Below, one piece after another: positions 47,619 to 58,595 of a stretch of 64,000 bases of DNA (its first letter is position 1; each line of letters starts with the position of its first letter). Source of the DNA: Methanococcus aeolicus Nankai-3 (GTDB lineage: Archaea; AGJL01; Methanococci; Methanococcales; Methanococcaceae); NCBI RefSeq assembly GCF_000017185.1, contig NC_009635.1, forward strand, positions 684,563-748,562. The letters run 5' to 3'. The translations under genes were made by a program, and so were the position numbers. The notes beneath the pieces were generated by a model. It did no database searches. It saw only the letters and a program-made list of their open reading frames with translations, and had not been told where the DNA came from.

Positions 47619-48422
47619 ATGATAGGATTAAAAATTGAAGATGCCTTAAAATTAAATAAAGACCTTAAAAAATACATAACATATAAAAACGGAAAAGCCA
47701 GAATTGACTTTAAAAATAAAGAAGCACTTTATTTATATAATAAAACAATATTGGAACATCTATTCGGGCTAAATATGGAATTCCATAAAGATGCCCTAAT
47801 TCCAACCCCAATAAATCGATATTTATTTATTAAAAACATATTTGATGAAAACCCCCATATAAAGAATGTTTTGGAAATAGGCACTGGTTCGGGCATAATT
47901 TCCATTCTTATAGCAAAACATTATAATTGTAAAATATATATGACAGATACAGTTGAAGAATATGTGGATTTAGCCCAAAATAATATTGAAAATAATTATA
48001 AAAATATCAAAATCAATAACCCAGATGATATCACAGTAATAAATTCAAACGGAAAAATAATAAATGGAATAAAAGAACTTGAAAATATAAAATTTGATTT
48101 AATTATATCCTATCCTCCGTTTTATGATGATAATTCAGTAGCTTCAAAAAGGAGTTTTGGAGGTGCAGATGCCACTTCAATTGAATTAATAGGCGGTGGA
48201 AAATATGGCGAAAAATTTTCATGTGATATTATAATGGAGGGGAGCTCCCGATTAAATAAAAATGGATTAATTGCCATAATGCTACCAGAAAAACCAATAG
48301 AACGGAGAAAAGCCATTGAAAATAAAATAATTGATATGGGATTAATATTAAAATCCGATGACATAAAAACAGGGAAAAGAGTGAGGCATATAATTAAAGG
48401 ACAGTTTCCATCCTTGTTTTAA
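47619..48422 (+). CDS. SAM-dependent N6-adenine-type RNA methyltransferase (RlmF/METTL16-like)
   Basis: A 267-residue methyltransferase. SAM motif VLEIGTGSGIISILIA near residue 85 and the catalytic SYPPFYDD near residue 166, a variant of the NPPF found in RlmF/METTL16-type N6-adenine methyltransferases. ASKRSFGGADATSIELIGGG follows, also typical of that family. The RNA target is not known here. ATG 47619 follows GGTGAAATT. Confidence 0.83.
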   Translation: MIGLKIEDALKLNKDLKKYITYKNGKARIDFKNKEALYLYNKTILEHLFGLNMEFHKDALIPTPINRYLFIKNIFDENPHIKNVLEIGTGSGIISILIAKHYNCKIYMTDTVEEYVDLAQNNIENNYKNIKINNPDDITVINSNGKIINGIKELENIKFDLIISYPPFYDDNSVASKRSFGGADATSIELIGGGKYGEKFSCDIIMEGSSRLNKNGLIAIMLPEKPIERRKAIENKIIDMGLILKSDDIKTGKRVRHIIKGQFPSLF

Positions 48423-48428
48423 TGGATG

Positions 48429-48458
48429 TCTCAAAAATTTCCCCTGGAAAACTTAGAA
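48429..48458. repeat. Degenerate half of a double-hairpin element
   Basis: TCTC followed by AAAAATTTCC with a short TTTCC/GGAAA hairpin, ending CTTAGA, just after the methyltransferase stop. No TACGATCGTA centre. Confidence 0.35.
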
Positions 48459-48696
48459 ATGTCTTTTAGGTCCCCTATGATTCTTACTTTCTTTTATGGT
48501 TTTTATCCTTATATATCTTTCGATTTTTATCAAGAGGTAATTAAAATATAATTAAAAATATAAATAATATATACTATATAACATAAACAGTATCTCATAT
48601 TTATGATATAATACAATAAATAATTATAATTTATATCACTAATTCATGTTACAATTTAAAATATATATTAAAAATATAACGATATAAAGTGAAACT

Positions 48697-49431
48697 ATGG
48701 GACGAAGATGGACTGCATATAAAATACACCCTAACGAAGTGTTAGATAACGAATTTAGTGAAAAAGCCCTTATTGTAGATGGAAACAAGATATATAAAGT
48801 TAGATTGATGGGGAAAGTGCAAAACCTTAAAGATAATTCGAACAATATCTTTTTTGAAATTGATGGAGTATCAATAAGAGATTTTGATAAAAAATCAAAG
48901 GACATTAAGGAAGAGGATTTTGTGGATATTATCGGAAGAGTCGGAGAATATGAAGGAAGTAGATATGTTGCATTAGAAATTTGTAAAAAAATAACCGATA
49001 ATCTACCCAACTCTGAGAGTTGTGAAGTTTCTGGCGAAACTCTACCCAATTCAGAGAATTGTGAAGTTTCTGGCGAAACTCTACCCAATTCAGAGAATTG
49101 TGAAGTTTCTGGCGAAACTATCAATAAATGGAAAGAACTAAGAGCTCTTGAAATAGAAAAAACAAGAAAATATATGGAAGATGAAGAAGAATCCCAATAT
49201 CAACCTAAACAATCCTCAACAGCAGAAGAAGAAGTTTTAGAGGATTTATATGAATCTAATGATATGAAAAATGAAGTAATGGACATAATTAAAGAACAAG
49301 AAGGTATCTCGTATGAGAAATTATTGGAATCCGTTGATATTGGTGAAGAGGAACTCGATAAAATATTGGAAGAATTAATTGACGATGGAGAAATCTACGA
49401 ACCAACTCCTGGAATTTATAAGGAATTATAA
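48697..49431 (+). CDS. OB-fold, RPA-associated-type protein with in-frame tandem repeats
   Basis: A 244-residue protein. An OB fold lies in residues about 30-110 (KVRLMGKVQNLKDNSNNIFF, VDIIGRVGEYEGSRYVAL), like archaeal RPA-associated/RPA32-like proteins that act with single-strand DNA binding. The linker holds three 13-residue repeats, LPNSENCEVSGET, encoded by 39-bp units. The C-terminal 70 residues form a winged helix (VMDIIKEQEGISYEKLLESV). The repeat length suggests recent expansion. Confidence 0.8.
   Translation: MGRRWTAYKIHPNEVLDNEFSEKALIVDGNKIYKVRLMGKVQNLKDNSNNIFFEIDGVSIRDFDKKSKDIKEEDFVDIIGRVGEYEGSRYVALEICKKITDNLPNSESCEVSGETLPNSENCEVSGETLPNSENCEVSGETINKWKELRALEIEKTRKYMEDEEESQYQPKQSSTAEEEVLEDLYESNDMKNEVMDIIKEQEGISYEKLLESVDIGEEELDKILEELIDDGEIYEPTPGIYKEL
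49003..49119 (+). repeat. Three tandem 39-bp units within a CDS
   Basis: Unit starts are 49003, 49042 and 49081. Copies 2 and 3 are identical; copy 1 differs at a few bases. Each unit contains two inverted repeats: AATTCAGAGAATT (AACTCTGAGAGTT in copy 1) and AGTTTCTGGCGAAACT. One of the copy 1 changes (C/G against T/A) is paired across the first palindrome. All copies stay in frame. Confidence 0.92.
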
Positions 49432-49448
49432 TTTATGCGGGCGATATT

Positions 49449-50399
49449 TTGAAAAATAAAAATATATATTTAATATTTGGGGCCTTGGTAGCATTATTGA
49501 TATTATTATCTGTTGGGGCTCTAACAATGGCCATATTATTCATGCCAGATGGTAGCGGAAATAATATATTTTCATTTTGGAGTGATGAAGTTTCAATTAT
49601 AGAATTAACTGGCGAAATTAGTTCCAATGGTGGAGATGGGGGAGTATTTGGAGGATATTCTCCAAGTGCTGATGAATATATTAGATTATTAGATAATGCT
49701 GAAAATAACGATGGCGTAAAAGCAGTTGTATTAAAAATTAATTCTCCAGGAGGAGAAGTGGTGGCAAGTGAAAAACTTGCAAGAAAAGTAAAAGAAGTTT
49801 CTGAAAAAAAGCCCGTTGTGGCATATATTGAAACTATTGGGGCTTCTGGTGCATATATGGCAGCAGTGCCTTCCGATTATATTGTAGCCGAAAAACATTC
49901 AATGGTTGGAAGTATTGGGGTAATAATGGGACTATCTCATTATTATGAGCTTTATGAAAAAATTGGAATAAATACTACCACAATAAAAGCAGGAAAATAT
50001 AAAGATATCGGCTCACCAAATCGACCAATGACAGATGAAGAAAAAAAAATGTTAGAATCTATGACGGACGAAATGTATGGAGATTTTATAAAATGGGTTG
50101 CTGAAAATAGGGGAATGGACATAAATAAAACCTACGAAGTAGCAGAAGGTAAAATATATACGGGAAGCCAGGCTAAAAAAGCAGGATTAGTAGATGCCGT
50201 TGGTGTTGAACAGGATGCCATTGATAAAGCTTCTGAATTAGCAAATATATCCAATCCTACCGTAGTCTATTATGATGCAAATAAACCAGCTGGATTATTT
50301 GGTTTATCTATTAATGATATTGTATATCATTTGGGTTATGGTATTGGCAGGGGTTTAAATCCAAACATAGAACAGAAAACTATTAAATTAAGTTATTAA
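49449..50399 (+). CDS. sppA: Signal peptide peptidase SppA, TTG start
   Basis: A 316-residue membrane-anchored serine protease of family S49. One transmembrane helix lies at about residues 6-31. Catalytic region: IETIGASGAYMAAVPSDYIV with the nucleophile Ser in GASGAY, and the lysine in GKYKDIGSPNRPMTDEEK. KINSPGGEV is the strand motif. The start is TTG 49449 following GGCGAT. It lies 17 bp after the OB-fold gene. Confidence 0.93.
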   Translation: MKNKNIYLIFGALVALLILLSVGALTMAILFMPDGSGNNIFSFWSDEVSIIELTGEISSNGGDGGVFGGYSPSADEYIRLLDNAENNDGVKAVVLKINSPGGEVVASEKLARKVKEVSEKKPVVAYIETIGASGAYMAAVPSDYIVAEKHSMVGSIGVIMGLSHYYELYEKIGINTTTIKAGKYKDIGSPNRPMTDEEKKMLESMTDEMYGDFIKWVAENRGMDINKTYEVAEGKIYTGSQAKKAGLVDAVGVEQDAIDKASELANISNPTVVYYDANKPAGLFGLSINDIVYHLGYGIGRGLNPNIEQKTIKLSY

Positions 50400-50502
50400 T
50401 ATTAATTATAAAATTATTTATTAAAATATATTTTCTATTTTTTATTATTTTATTGTCTTCTTTGTTTATTAATTATTAATTTATCTAAATTTGGTGTAAA
50501 TT

Positions 50503-51495
50503 ATGGTAGAAATTTTATTTAGTGTATTTATTCTATTATTGGGTTTGGCATTACTTAATTATGGTAGTGATTGGTTTGTAGTGGGGAGCTCCAAAGTAGC
50601 AAAACATTTAAATGTTTCAAATTTTGTAATTGGGGCAACAGTTGTTGCTTTTGGAACCTCATTACCTGAAATAATAACAAGCGTTTATGCATCATATATT
50701 GGCTCCACAGGAATAGCCGTAGGAAACTCATTAGGTAGTAATATAGCCAATGTTGGATTAATATTGGGATTAAGTGCCCTAATTGCTCCAATATATATAA
50801 GAAAAGAAAATATTTTAAAAAACGGATATATTTATTTATTATTTACAATCATAGCATTTATATTAGGCTATGATGGTTTTAATTCAATTGATGGTATATT
50901 ATTATTTATAATGCTAATTTCATACATAACATATACTATTAAAAAAGGAGGATGTTGCGAGGAAATGGGGGAAAATAATGGGAGCATAGTTAAATCAGTG
51001 TTATTTACTATTTTAGGACTATTGGCAGTTATAGTTGGAAGTAGCCTATTTGTAAGTGGTGCAAAAGATATTGCATTGTTTTTAGGCATATCTGATAAAA
51101 TCATTGGATTTACCCTTGTTGCTTTTGGAACCTCATTACCTGAATTGGTGGTTTCAATTACCGCAGTTAAAAGAAAACTGGGAGATATGGTAATTGGAAA
51201 TATTATTGGTAGTAATATAGCAAATATTGGCGGTGCATTGGCATTGGCTTCCATAATAAGCCCACTCCCAAAAGTTCCTTTTGAAATGACTGTAAATTTA
51301 CTTTTAACCTCATTGATGGTATTATTTATGTCCAAACATATTCTGGAATTTATTAAGAAAAATAAGGATAAAATACATAACAAAAAAGATAATAACGATA
51401 ATGAAACCATTTACTCAAAAATAAATAGAATTGATGGAACAATATTAATTTTAATTTATTTAGGATTTATATTATTTATTTCCAATATATTATAA
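50503..51495 (+). CDS. Calcium/sodium antiporter, CaCA family
   Basis: A 330-residue membrane exchanger with about ten helices and the two inverted alpha repeats: GATVVAFGTSLPEIITS near residue 44 and GFTLVAFGTSLPELVVS near residue 204. SLGSNIANVGLILGL and IIGSNIANIGGAL complete each repeat. It most resembles the NCX_Mj type Na+/Ca2+ exchanger. GGTGTAAATT precedes the ATG. Confidence 0.94.
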   Translation: MVEILFSVFILLLGLALLNYGSDWFVVGSSKVAKHLNVSNFVIGATVVAFGTSLPEIITSVYASYIGSTGIAVGNSLGSNIANVGLILGLSALIAPIYIRKENILKNGYIYLLFTIIAFILGYDGFNSIDGILLFIMLISYITYTIKKGGCCEEMGENNGSIVKSVLFTILGLLAVIVGSSLFVSGAKDIALFLGISDKIIGFTLVAFGTSLPELVVSITAVKRKLGDMVIGNIIGSNIANIGGALALASIISPLPKVPFEMTVNLLLTSLMVLFMSKHILEFIKKNKDKIHNKKDNNDNETIYSKINRIDGTILILIYLGFILFISNIL

Positions 51496-51544
51496 ATAGA
51501 TAGATATATAGATAAATAGATAAATAATAACACATCGTGATACA

Positions 51545-53161
51545 ATGAAACAAATAAAATTAAAAATAAAATTAAATGGAGTATTTAAAGAATATTTCGT
51601 TCCAAATAATATAACTGTTTTAGAAGCATTAGAATACATAAATAAAACATACAACGAAAATATACAATATAGGGCATCATGTAGGGCAGGACAGTGTGGA
51701 AGTTGTGCCATGACGATAAATAACGAACCAAAACTTGCCTGTAAAACAAAAGTAGAGCATAACACAACAATAGAACCATTGAAAAATTTCATTGTGATTA
51801 AAGATTTAATAGTAGATAGGGAACAATATTATAAAAAATTGAATAATATAAGAAATTATGTAGAAAATGAAAAGGAAATTTTTTCTGGCGAAAATATTCA
51901 AAATAAAGAAGATACAATAAATGATTCGGAGAATACAGAAAATAATAAAATAGATACCTTAAAAGACAAAACAATAACAGCAATAAACAGCGCCGGGGAC
52001 ATAACCAATATAAAAAAAATAAGGGGTTGCATAGATTGCCTGTCTTGTCTCTCAAAATGTCCAGCAAAGGAGTTTTCAGAATACCCTGGTCCAACTTTAA
52101 TGAGACAGATTGCAAGATTTGCATTTGATAAAAGAGACAATATAAACAGGTGTGAAATGGCATTTTTTGAAAATTTACCAAATTGCACAACCTGTGGAAA
52201 ATGTGTTGAAGTGTGTCCAAAAGAAATTGACATAGTACATAATGCCGTGGAAAAATTAAGGGCAAAAGCCTTTGAAAATGGATATTATTTAAAGGAGCAT
52301 ATGGAAGTTCGAAAAAATGTATTAAATAAAAATAATAACAACAGGTCTATAATTAAAGAGAAAACTCCATTGTTGGAAGAAGTGCATAATGAGTATATTG
52401 TTGAACATGAAAAAATGAGGGTGGCCTTTTTTACGGGCTGTTTGGTGGATTATAGACTTCAAGATGTGGGAAAAAGTGCTATAAAAATATTAAATGCTCA
52501 TGGAATTTCTGTAATTATTCCAAAAAATCAAATTTGTTGCGGTTCTCCATTTATACGAACAGGTCAAACGGATGTGGCCAATACTTTAAAAAATCATAAT
52601 TTAAATATATTTAACAATTTAGAAGTTGATGCCATAATTACTGTATGTGCGGGGTGCGGTAGCACACTTAAAAACGATTACAAAGAAAAAGAATTTAAAG
52701 TTATGGATATCACCGAAATATTAAACAAAGTGGGACTTATAAACTATAATCCACTTAAAGACCATACAAAATTAATAGGAATTCCAACAGAGGAACACGA
52801 TAAAAAAATAAAAATAACATATCATGATCCATGTCATTTGAGAAGGGGACAAGGCATATTTGTTGAACCACGAAAAATATTAAGACATATTCCAAATTTG
52901 GAATTTATTGAGATGGAGCTCCCTGACCAATGTTGTGGTGCTGGTGGCGGTGTAAGAAGTGGAAAACCAGAATTAGCAAGTGCAATAGGAAAAAGAAAAG
53001 CTAAAATGATAGCAGATACAGATGCCGATTTTGTAATTACTGTATGTCCATTTTGCGAATACCATATAAAAGATAGCATAAATAAATACAATAAAGAAAA
53101 TGATATTAAAAAAGATACTAAGGTATTAAATATAGTATCTCTACTTGATAAGGTGATTTAA
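51545..53161 (+). CDS. tfrB: Thiol:fumarate reductase subunit B (CoM/CoB type)
   Basis: A 538-residue iron-sulfur protein. An N-terminal [2Fe-2S] domain has Cys46, Cys51, Cys54 and Cys66 (CRAGQCGSCAM). Two [4Fe-4S] sites are CIDCLSCLSKCP and CTTCGKCVEVCPK. C-terminal CCG domains (CCGSPF, QCCGAGGG) resemble HdrB and bind the heterodisulfide-forming thiols. TfrAB reduces fumarate with coenzymes M and B in methanogens. A linker of about 70 residues rich in Asn/Asp separates the [2Fe-2S] and [4Fe-4S] parts. TfrA is not adjacent; hmgA starts at the next base. Confidence 0.92.
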   Translation: MKQIKLKIKLNGVFKEYFVPNNITVLEALEYINKTYNENIQYRASCRAGQCGSCAMTINNEPKLACKTKVEHNTTIEPLKNFIVIKDLIVDREQYYKKLNNIRNYVENEKEIFSGENIQNKEDTINDSENTENNKIDTLKDKTITAINSAGDITNIKKIRGCIDCLSCLSKCPAKEFSEYPGPTLMRQIARFAFDKRDNINRCEMAFFENLPNCTTCGKCVEVCPKEIDIVHNAVEKLRAKAFENGYYLKEHMEVRKNVLNKNNNNRSIIKEKTPLLEEVHNEYIVEHEKMRVAFFTGCLVDYRLQDVGKSAIKILNAHGISVIIPKNQICCGSPFIRTGQTDVANTLKNHNLNIFNNLEVDAIITVCAGCGSTLKNDYKEKEFKVMDITEILNKVGLINYNPLKDHTKLIGIPTEEHDKKIKITYHDPCHLRRGQGIFVEPRKILRHIPNLEFIEMELPDQCCGAGGGVRSGKPELASAIGKRKAKMIADTDADFVITVCPFCEYHIKDSINKYNKENDIKKDTKVLNIVSLLDKVI

Positions 53162-54418
<1,257 letters not shown>

Positions 54419-54515
54419 AAAAATAAAATAATTATAATAATTATAATAATAAGGAATACAATATTATAAAAATAGAATAAGATAGAATAAACCAATATAA
54501 TAATAAAGGGATATT

Positions 54516-54920
54516 ATGGATTCATTTCTAACGGAAACTCAAATAAAAGTATTAAAATTAAGAAAAAAAGGACTAACCCAGGAAAAAATTGCCGAGCAAC
54601 TTAATACCAGTAGGGCAAATATAAGTATGATAGAAAAACGAGCAAAGGAGAACATTGCAAAAGCCAAAGAAACATTGAAAATATATAATAATATCATAGC
54701 CCCATTAAAATTAATCATACCAGAAGGAACAGATGTTTTAGACATTCCAAAACAGATATTGGAAGTTTCGGATATAAATGATATTACTATACCTTATGCT
54801 CAATTGGAGATGCTTGAATTAATACATAAAAGTGTGCCAGAATGCCTATATAATCGAGTAGTTAAAAAATCATTTACTATAAATATACTTGAAAATGGAG
54901 AATTGTCATTTATGGGATAA
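54516..54920 (+). CDS. Tfx-family DNA-binding protein
   Basis: A 134-residue regulator. The N-terminal sigma-like helix-turn-helix (SFLTETQIKVLKLRKKGLTQ, EKIAEQLNTSRANISMIEKR) is followed by the characteristic Tfx C-terminal domain. The founding Tfx binds the fmdECB promoter region of Methanothermobacter. A short hop of 1 bp to pelA suggests cotranscription. Confidence 0.9.
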   Translation: MDSFLTETQIKVLKLRKKGLTQEKIAEQLNTSRANISMIEKRAKENIAKAKETLKIYNNIIAPLKLIIPEGTDVLDIPKQILEVSDINDITIPYAQLEMLELIHKSVPECLYNRVVKKSFTINILENGELSFMG

Positions 54921-54921
54921 T

Positions 54922-55968
54922 ATGAAAATAATTAAAGAAATACCTGAAAAAAATATAATTAAAGTTATGCCCGAAAACTTAGATGATTTATGGCACCTAT
55001 CAAATATAATTTTAAAAAATAATGCTGTTTCTGCAATGACGGAGAGACGAACAGAAGATAAAGGGGATAAATTAAGGGCAGATAGAGGGACAAAAAGAAG
55101 AGTTTATTTAGGGGTTAAAGCAGAAAAAATAAAATTTGATGAAAATACCAATAGATTAAGGGTCAGTGGCCCAATAATCCATGGTCCAGAGGATGTTCCA
55201 ATTGGCTCATATCACACCATAGACATAGAACCACTTAAAGATGTATCCATACAAAAAAACTGGAAAAAATGGGATTTACAAAGGTTAAAAGATGCCGAAA
55301 ATTCTGCAAAAAAACCAAAAATTATAGTTGTGATTATGGACGATAGCGATGCTACCGTATTTATAATCAGAGATTATGGGGTAAAAGAGATAGGACATAT
55401 AAAATCAAGATTATCTAAAAAATTAGACTACAAAAGGCAAGACCAAGAAAATATAAATTATTACAACGAAATACTTGAAGTAATGTCGCCATACGAAGGA
55501 AAAATACTTGTAGCAGGTCCGGGATTTACAAAAAACAATTTTCAAAAATATCTGTCTGAAAAACACAAAGATATGCTCCAAAGGGTTGTATTTGAATCCA
55601 CAAACCATACTGGACGATTAGGACTTGCAGAAGTTTTAAAATCTGGTATCGTGGATAGAATTTATGGGGAAGCTCGCCTTAGTAAGGAAACTCAATTGGT
55701 AAATAAATTATTAGAAGAAATTTCAAAAAAAGGACTTGCAGTTTATGGTGTTGATGATGTTAAAAATGCTTTAAATTATTCTGCAATTGAAACTTTATTA
55801 ATTACAGATGAATTTTTAAGAAAAAATAGGAGAATTTTAGAGGATTTAATTAATTCTGTTGAAGCTATTGGTGGGAGCTCCATTATAATCTCCACAGAAT
55901 ATGATGTAGGAAAACAGTTGAAAGCACTTGGTGGAATAGGAGGTTTATTAAGGTTTCCTATTGAATAA
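54922..55968 (+). CDS. pelA: mRNA surveillance protein Pelota
   Basis: A 348-residue ribosome-rescue factor homologous to eRF1/Dom34. Archaeal Pelota works with aEF1A on stalled ribosomes. N-terminal Sm-like domain: DLWHLSNIILKNNAVSA and TKRRVYLGVKAEKI. Central domain includes VAGPGFTKNNFQKYL, and the C-terminal domain has ETLLITDEFLRKNR. The start is ATG 54922, one base after the tfx stop; the longer open frame overlaps tfx. Confidence 0.96.
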   Translation: MKIIKEIPEKNIIKVMPENLDDLWHLSNIILKNNAVSAMTERRTEDKGDKLRADRGTKRRVYLGVKAEKIKFDENTNRLRVSGPIIHGPEDVPIGSYHTIDIEPLKDVSIQKNWKKWDLQRLKDAENSAKKPKIIVVIMDDSDATVFIIRDYGVKEIGHIKSRLSKKLDYKRQDQENINYYNEILEVMSPYEGKILVAGPGFTKNNFQKYLSEKHKDMLQRVVFESTNHTGRLGLAEVLKSGIVDRIYGEARLSKETQLVNKLLEEISKKGLAVYGVDDVKNALNYSAIETLLITDEFLRKNRRILEDLINSVEAIGGSSIIISTEYDVGKQLKALGGIGGLLRFPIE

Positions 55969-55979
55969 TTTTTTTATAA

Positions 55980-56879
55980 TTATCTAATTATAAAATCATA
56001 TATCATTCCAATTAAAGCACTTATTAAAACCACACTACCAAAATATTTTAATGTTATTTTTAGCCCATATCCTTTTTTCATAGTTAATAACAGGGGAAGC
56101 CCCAAAGTTGGAGCAGATATTAAAAATGAAATTATCAATCCTTTTTGAATTCCTTCAATCGCAACAGATTTTATAATTGGTATCATTGCATGAGGACATA
56201 AAAAAATAAATACCCTAAGTATTGAAACATAAAAATATGAATAAATATTATTTGAAAGAATTAATAATATGGCATCTTTTGAAATAAAAGTAATAATAAT
56301 CCCAGATATCAAAAATCCAAGCACCATTGAGGGAAGAAATTTTTTTAATTGCCCAATGAATATTTCAAAAAAATTTTCATGATAATTTTTATTTTTAACA
56401 ATTATATCATAGTTGATAATGGGAGCTCCCTCATTATAAAACAGCAAACCCACCAAAATAGATAACATCAACGATGCCAATATTTGAATAATTGTCATTT
56501 CATAGCCTAACATGGACAATGTTAGCATAATGGTTATGGGATTTATTGAGGCAGCTGACACGATAAATGCCATACTCATTCCTAAATTTGCATTTTTTGA
56601 ATTTAAGGCATTTGCTACGGGAATACCACTTGCAGAACATAAAGGCAGTATTGCCCCAATAAATGATAATATTAGTAGGGAGATAATACTGCCATCCAAA
56701 TTATGGAGTATTCTTTTTTTAAAATTACTATTAATATTCATTTTTATGATGGTCGATAAAATAAACCCAAATAAAATATATGGAAGTGCCATCCAAAAAA
56801 AATTAAAAGAATGTTCCAATATAATAAATATTGTATTGATATTAATTATATTAGTTATATTAGTTATATTTATTATCAT
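55980..56879 (-). CDS. DUF318/UPF0718-type permease
   Basis: A 299-residue membrane protein with about eight helices. The repeated motif FIGAILPLCSASGIPVANAL and the CPHAMIPIIKSVAIEG segment resemble DUF318 permeases (ArsP-like). Transported substrate unknown. The start is placed at ATG 56879; it overlaps the 3' end of the upstream ferredoxin-like gene by 20 bp, implying coupling. TATA(A/C)C repeats encode an Ile/Asn/Thr-rich N-terminus. Confidence 0.8.
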   Translation of the reverse strand: MIINITNITNIININTIFIILEHSFNFFWMALPYILFGFILSTIIKMNINSNFKKRILHNLDGSIISLLILSFIGAILPLCSASGIPVANALNSKNANLGMSMAFIVSAASINPITIMLTLSMLGYEMTIIQILASLMLSILVGLLFYNEGAPIINYDIIVKNKNYHENFFEIFIGQLKKFLPSMVLGFLISGIIITFISKDAILLILSNNIYSYFYVSILRVFIFLCPHAMIPIIKSVAIEGIQKGLIISFLISAPTLGLPLLLTMKKGYGLKITLKYFGSVVLISALIGMIYDFIIR

Positions 56880-57534
56880 TTTTTCCACACTTTGAACAGT
56901 CACCGCAGGATTTTACAGCATTGACGGTTTTTATTTTTCTTATTCCTTTTTTTGTTAATTGAATACTGGTTCCCAATGGACAAATATATCTACACCAAAA
57001 TCTTGGAATTAACAATAATCCCAATAATAAAGCTCCCACTATAACATATAATCGGGCAAAATATGCATTTCCGGCCGCTAAATATGCTAATTTTAAAGAA
57101 GTCATTAGGTCAGAAGTATGAATTGGTATGTAATACCTTGGATTTCCATAAAATATGGCAATTATGGCACATACAAAGAACAGATATTTTAAAAAATTTA
57201 ATATTGTTTTAGTTTCCAACGATAATTTAAATGGTTTTTTTGAAATTTTTCTTCTAATTTTATATAATATATCATTTAATGACCCGAAGGGGCAAATTTT
57301 ACTACAAAAATCAGCCTTAAATATAATCATATATCCAACAATAAAAGCTACAAAAGGTTTTCTATAATATTTAGATGGACAATCTACCACAGGGCACATA
57401 TCACAGGCTAAAAAGGGAATTACATAAGGGCACCTGAGCATTACCAATACAATAGTTTCCAATGATACAATGAAAAATAAATATTTCATAATAGTTGGAA
57501 ACCATTTTTTTAATTTTATTTTATTAAAATCCAT
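56860..57534 (-). CDS. Membrane-anchored 4Fe-4S protein (NapH-like)
   Basis: A 224-residue protein with hydrophobic helices and cysteine motifs: CDMCPVVDCP near residue 41, CSKICPFGSLND near 77, RFWCRYICPLGTSIQLTKKG near 180 and CGDCSKCGKN at the end. This is the NapH/NosR-like layout of membrane electron-transfer proteins. It is the first gene of a pair with the permease, so it may power or regulate that transport (inference). Confidence 0.8.
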   Translation of the reverse strand: MDFNKIKLKKWFPTIMKYLFFIVSLETIVLVMLRCPYVIPFLACDMCPVVDCPSKYYRKPFVAFIVGYMIIFKADFCSKICPFGSLNDILYKIRRKISKKPFKLSLETKTILNFLKYLFFVCAIIAIFYGNPRYYIPIHTSDLMTSLKLAYLAAGNAYFARLYVIVGALLLGLLLIPRFWCRYICPLGTSIQLTKKGIRKIKTVNAVKSCGDCSKCGKNDNKYN

Positions 57535-57574
57535 AGTTTCACCAAATATACCATAAAAATAAATTAACCATAAA

Positions 57575-57697
57575 TATAGTTAATCTTCAAAAACTGTCCT
57601 ATATTAGTCCAAAATAATTAAGTAGAATGGGATATAACTACGAAATACAGTTTTATTTTCACCATCATAGTGTGAAACAGTTCGAAGATTGACCATA
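57575..57697. repeat. MITE-like element, family 1
   Basis: About 123 bp. Left end TATAGTTAATCTTCAAAAAC, right end CAGTTCGAAGATTGACCATA. The right part GTGTGAAACAGTTCGAAG is shared with the copy at 32491. Confidence 0.8.
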
Positions 57698-57731
57698 ATA
57701 ACATTAATAAAAAATTAAAAGAGAAATAAAT

Positions 57732-58595
57732 TTAATTAGCAGGAGTTAACTCTTTATACTCCGAATAATAGTTATTTAATAATTCATTACCTTTTTTAGA
57801 TTTTACCGGATAGAATCCATGTTTTTCCAATATATTTTGTCCTTCATCAGAGAGCACAAATTCCTTATATTTATATGCCAAATCTTTTTCTTTTGAGTTT
57901 TTCATAACTCCTACTGTGAAAACGCCTTTTTGTATATCGAGGTATTCTCTGGGAATATCTATAACTTCAACATTTCCCTTTATTCCCTCCAATGTTATGC
58001 ATCTTCTTTCAACTAATGCAGCATCACATTTTCTATCTACAACAGCATCCAACATCTTCCTATAACAATCATAATCTTTTGAACTTTTTTCATAAATTTT
58101 TTCGATTAATTCTTTTTCGGGTTTTAATGCTTTTATTGCTGGAATCGTTGCTTTTGAGTTTGTGTAAACTATAACATCTTTTTCCAATAAATCTTCTAAT
58201 TTAGTTATATTCTTAGGGTTTCCTTTCGGAGTTATTATTACCCATTCTGTAAATTGGTAGATTTTATAGTCTGGTTCCATTAAACTTTCGTTTGTTAATA
58301 TTTCTGAATGACTGATACTTCTTGGTAAAAATACATCTGTATAGGCACCATTTTCTATTGCTTTCCTCAAAGTTCCAGCTGATGCTCCTGTAAATTCAAC
58401 TTTACAGTTATATTTTTTTTCAAATTCTTTATTTACTTCTTGAAGTGCTTCTGTTGGGCCTCCGCAACTATAAACTACCAATGTCGGAGTTTCTGTTGTC
58501 GTTGTTGTTCCTGTTTTTGAAGCATCGGAGACACAGCCACTAAACATAAGGCTTATCCCAATAATTCCAATTAATATTATTGTTAATTTATTCAT
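57732..58595 (-). CDS. ModA-like substrate-binding lipoprotein
   Basis: A 287-residue exported binding protein. It has a lipoprotein signal (hydrophobic residues 4-17, lipobox MFSGC), a Thr-rich linker, then a type II binding fold: LVVYSCGGPTEALQEV, CKVEFTGASAGTLRKAIENG and TDVFLPRSISHSE. This resembles molybdate/tungstate-type ABC binding proteins. The permease and ATPase are not adjacent, so it is an orphan here. Ligand unproven. Confidence 0.82.
   Translation of the reverse strand: MNKLTIILIGIIGISLMFSGCVSDASKTGTTTTTETPTLVVYSCGGPTEALQEVNKEFEKKYNCKVEFTGASAGTLRKAIENGAYTDVFLPRSISHSEILTNESLMEPDYKIYQFTEWVIITPKGNPKNITKLEDLLEKDVIVYTNSKATIPAIKALKPEKELIEKIYEKSSKDYDCYRKMLDAVVDRKCDAALVERRCITLEGIKGNVEVIDIPREYLDIQKGVFTVGVMKNSKEKDLAYKYKEFVLSDEGQNILEKHGFYPVKSKKGNELLNNYYSEYKELTPAN

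Noticed and set aside
49003-49119. Tandem repeats as a CRISPR array
   Set aside because: The units are contiguous without spacers, lie in frame in a gene, and no cas genes are nearby.
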